Assembly: GCA_012513735.1 (NCBI GenBank)
Contig: JAAZBR010000005.1
Span: 1-7,031 of the forward strand
Length of the DNA: 7,031 nucleotides
Origin: Clostridiales bacterium
GTDB taxonomy: Bacteria; Bacillota; Clostridia; Christensenellales; Aristaeellaceae
Direction: 5' to 3'
In this document: positions 5,115 to 7,031 of the stretch, piece by piece
How positions within the stretch are numbered: position 1 is the stretch's first letter
Layout: every line of letters starts with the position of its first letter
Position numbers and translations under genes: made by a program
The notes under the pieces: generated by a model
What the model saw: only the letters and a program-made list of their open reading frames with translations
What the model was told of the DNA's origin: nothing
The model's database searches: none

Positions 5115-6161
5115 TTACTGGGCGCTGCCGCACTCGGGGCAGAACTTGCTGCCCGCAGGGATTTGCTGCTGGCAGTTCTTGCAGGGCACCGTCTGCTGCT
5201 GGGCGGCCCCGCACTCCGGGCAGAACTTGCTGCCCACCGGGATGGCTTTGCCGCAGCTGATACAGGATGTGGTAGCCGCCACCTGCTGGGCGGGCTGCGC
5301 AGCACCCTGCTGGAAAGCATTCTGCATCATCTGGCCCATGGCCATGCCTGCACCCATGCCCATCCCCATGCCGGCGGCGCCGGAGGTGTTCTGGGCGGCA
5401 TCGCGGATAGCTTCGGCCGACTGGTACTGGGCATACTTGTTCAGATCACCCACCACACCCATGCTGGTGCGGCGATCCATGGCCTGCTCCACCTCGGCAG
5501 GCAGGCTAATATTCTCAATGACCAAGCTCTCCAGTTTCAGGCCCAGGGGGGCGATCTTGGGAGCAATGGTGTTGAGGGCAAAGGCGCTCAACTCGTCATA
5601 GTTGGCGGCCAGGTCCAAAGCGGGAATCTTGCTCTGGGCCAGCACGTCGGACAGGGAGGAGACGATGACCCGCTTGATCTGCCCCTCTACCCCTTCCACC
5701 GTGAACAGGTCGGAGGTACCGAAAACCTCCCGCAGGAAGGCCACCGGATCGGCCACCCGGAAGGTGTAGTTGCCAAAGGCGCGCAAGCGAATCATGCCGA
5801 AATCCTGGTCGCGCATCATCACCGGGTTGCTGGTACCCCACTTCATATCCAAGAACTGACGGGTGTTGACAAAATAGACCTCAGCCTTGAAGGGGCTGTT
5901 GAAGCCGTACTTCCAGCTTTTCAGCGCTGTCATAATGGGCAGGTTCTGGGTGCTCAGCTCGTAGCGGCCGGGCTGGAACACGTCGGCAATCTTGCCCTCG
6001 TTGACAAAGATGGCCACCTGGCTTTCACGCACGGTCAGCTGCGCACCCATCATGATTTCCTTACCGTTGTTTTCATAGCGGTAGACCATGGTGTTAGAAG
6101 AAGAGTCCGTCCATTCGATAACGTCAATCAATTGACCTTTTAAGATATCCAGGATGCCCAT
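5115..6161 (-). CDS. SPFH-domain protein with two C-terminal zinc ribbons (YdjI/COG4260 type)
   Basis: This 348-residue protein matches the family often labelled 'virion core protein' or YdjI-like. Residues ~1-20 (MGILDILKGQLIDVIEWTD) and the SPFH core at ~22-245, with segments such as VRESQVAIFVNEGKIADVF and KYGFNSPFKAEVYFVNT, are characteristic. A glutamine/alanine region and a Gly/Met-rich linker (~261-280) follow. Two zinc ribbons end the protein: C300/C303/C314/C317 and C327/C330/C341/C344. No signal peptide or membrane helix is visible, so it is probably cytoplasmic and may assemble on the membrane face. Relatives occur near phage-shock/PspA genes and are linked to envelope stress, but the exact role is unknown. 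ATG 6161 is chosen over TTG 6167 because AAGGAGG (6170-6176) lies 8 bases before the ATG and only 2 before the TTG. It follows the upstream gene by 22 bases, and its terminator is at 5065-5018. Confidence 0.93.
   Translation of the reverse strand: MGILDILKGQLIDVIEWTDSSSNTMVYRYENNGKEIMMGAQLTVRESQVAIFVNEGKIADVFQPGRYELSTQNLPIMTALKSWKYGFNSPFKAEVYFVNTRQFLDMKWGTSNPVMMRDQDFGMIRLRAFGNYTFRVADPVAFLREVFGTSDLFTVEGVEGQIKRVIVSSLSDVLAQSKIPALDLAANYDELSAFALNTIAPKIAPLGLKLESLVIENISLPAEVEQAMDRRTSMGVVGDLNKYAQYQSAEAIRDAAQNTSGAAGMGMGMGAGMAMGQMMQNAFQQGAAQPAQQVAATTSCISCGKAIPVGSKFCPECGAAQQQTVPCKNCQQQIPAGSKFCPECGSAQ
5128..5242 (-). repeat. Tandem zinc-ribbon duplication within the SPFH gene
   Basis: Two ~34-base segments (5128-5161 and 5209-5242) are nearly identical at DNA level, differing at only a few positions, with an 81-base period (27 codons). 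They encode the two SKFCPECG half-ribbons, each with a preceding IP[VA]G. The high DNA identity indicates a recent internal duplication, or homogenisation, of one zinc-ribbon unit. Confidence 0.85.
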
Positions 6162-6176
6162 GGGCAAGCCCTCCTT
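6162..6176 (-). promoter_or_regulatory. Ribosome binding site that fixes the SPFH start
   Basis: The minus strand reads AAGGAGG (6176-6170), eight bases, then ATG 6161. An in-frame TTG at 6167 is too close (2 bases) to be used, so the ATG is the start. Confidence 0.85.
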
Positions 6177-6183
6177 ATCGTTG

Positions 6184-6999
6184 TTATGCCTTCGGACCTT
6201 CGTCCGTCAGCTCGCCAATGCTGGACAGCATGGTGTATTGTTCGATGTTCAGATCCAGATCCAAGTATTCCTTGATGTCACGCAGCTTGCCCTCCACGTG
6301 CTGCTGCACGCGGCTGGTCAGCTCCGCCAGGTCACCCTCGGACTGTCCGTCGTAGCGCTGGCAGGCCAGCAAGCGGATATGCCGGGGAGAGAGCACAGCC
6401 ACGCCATAGAAGATATCATCCACATAGCGGCCAAAGAAGTTGTTGCGCAGCGCACTGGCCAGGCGCTCCCGCCCATAGTGCCAGCGATCCACCAGGTAGA
6501 CTTCCCCCTGGGGCAGATCAAAGTCAAACAGGAAGGCGTGTTTCTCCATGGCCAACTCGGCACGCACCAGCTTGAGACGGGCCATCAGCTCGTCCCGGGT
6601 TTTGATTTGCCGGCCCAGAAGCTGATCCAGCAGCTCATCACGCATGTATTCGCGCACGGCTTCGGGATCATAGACCTCATCGCTATCATCGGCATGCAGC
6701 CGGTCCAGGAAGGAGCGGGTGCGCTTCAGCTCCTCCTGCCAGGTGTGCAGGTGGCTGTGGGCCTGAAAAACAGGCAAACTGGGCCTGACATCGATCAGGT
6801 ATTGGTGAAGGGGTTGGGCATCGGTGTGATGCAGGGAATAAGCCACCGCATCCACGGCATTGGTCTCCATATAATGGATGGCCTGCTGCACATCCTGCAG
6901 GATGGTGACAGGCGCCAGATAGAGGTTAGCCAAATTGCCCACCTCCTGCAAGGTGCGGATCACCTCATCCCGGTCGGTTACCAGCAGCAGTTTGTACAT
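6184..6999 (-). CDS. Degenerate response-regulator-like protein (YesN-type receiver and linker, no DNA-binding domain)
   Basis: This 271-residue protein starts like a receiver domain: MYKLLLVTDRDEV holds the acidic pair D9/D11, and VDAVAYSL (49-56) matches the strand that normally ends in the phosphorylated Asp, but here Tyr54-Ser55 occupies that place. LPVFQAHS (75-82) resembles the Thr/Ser strand, and no conserved Lys follows. Residues ~112-265 (REYMRDELLDQLLG onward) resemble the regulatory linker domain between receiver and helix-turn-helix in YesN/AraC-type regulators, yet the protein ends there, without any AraC helix-turn-helix. It is therefore probably not a phosphorylated transcription factor, but perhaps an interaction or sensing partner. 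GGAGGG (7005-7010) lies 6 bases before the ATG. The SPFH gene begins 22 bases after the stop, so the two are probably co-transcribed and may act together. The similarity assignment is from pattern recognition only. Confidence 0.82.
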   Translation of the reverse strand: MYKLLLVTDRDEVIRTLQEVGNLANLYLAPVTILQDVQQAIHYMETNAVDAVAYSLHHTDAQPLHQYLIDVRPSLPVFQAHSHLHTWQEELKRTRSFLDRLHADDSDEVYDPEAVREYMRDELLDQLLGRQIKTRDELMARLKLVRAELAMEKHAFLFDFDLPQGEVYLVDRWHYGRERLASALRNNFFGRYVDDIFYGVAVLSPRHIRLLACQRYDGQSEGDLAELTSRVQQHVEGKLRDIKEYLDLDLNIEQYTMLSSIGELTDEGPKA

Positions 7000-7031
7000 C
7001 CTTTCCCTCCTCCAGTCCTTACGGCCCCCAT
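7000..7031 (-). promoter_or_regulatory. Leader with a strong ribosome binding site; upstream part cut off
   Basis: The minus strand carries GGAGGAGGGAAAGG directly before ATG 6999, a very strong ribosome site. No promoter fits in the remaining 18 bases, so it lies outside the window, either directly upstream or before a preceding gene. Confidence 0.6.

Noticed and set aside
5004..6143. Plus-strand 379-codon frame
   Set aside because: It is antisense to the clear SPFH zinc-ribbon gene, and the product has no recognisable domain.
7019..7031. Possible end of an upstream gene (TAA at 7021-7019 on the minus strand)
   Set aside because: Only three codons would be visible, so a real stop codon cannot be told from chance.

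Overview
All six protein genes in this window lie on the minus strand, so they read from high to low coordinates. The DNA is GC-rich, strong GGAGG-type ribosome sites precede several genes, and the content is rubredoxin/rubrerythrin-like iron proteins, a clostridial-type two-cluster ferredoxin, a BlaI/M56 sensor pair and an SPFH zinc-ribbon protein. Together these suggest an anaerobic Firmicute, most likely a GC-rich gut Clostridium relative (Oscillospiraceae/Ruminococcaceae type). That placement is inference from gene content; there is no rRNA or other marker here.

Layout in the direction of transcription: (1) 6999-5115 is a two-gene unit. It holds a response-regulator-like protein that has lost its phosphoacceptor and its DNA-binding domain, then an SPFH (stomatin/prohibitin-like) protein with two C-terminal zinc ribbons. 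A strong hairpin terminator at about 5065-5018 closes it. (2) 4992-3758 is a redox operon with a recognisable promoter (TTTACA-17-TACAAT, the -10 lying in a perfect 12-bp palindrome). It encodes a rubredoxin/rubrerythrin-like protein that starts at TTG, then a 2[4Fe-4S] ferredoxin one base downstream. (3) 3757-3461 contains no convincing protein gene. It is much less GC-rich and folds into nested long-range helices, which I read as a structured non-coding RNA, probably on the plus strand, with a minus-strand terminator beside it. (4) 3422-1 is a BlaI-family repressor and a large M56 (BlaR1-like) membrane metalloprotease sensor, expressed from a TTGACA-17-TATGTT promoter flanked by two near-identical palindromes. 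The sensor gene runs off the left edge after 979 codons.

How the parts may work together: the BlaI/M56 pair looks like a self-contained signal-relay unit. The repressor holds its own promoter through two operators, and the protease presumably relieves it when the extracellular part senses something. That extracellular part is not a penicillin-binding domain but SH3-like modules followed by repeated WTLxQKA-headed modules, so the signal is probably not the beta-lactam seen by classical BlaR1. The redox operon fits protection from oxygen or peroxide, or electron transfer, in an anaerobe.

The parts most worth a second look are the structured RNA overlapping the end of the ferredoxin gene, the two-operator promoter with its unusual sensor, and the degenerate response regulator paired with the SPFH protein.
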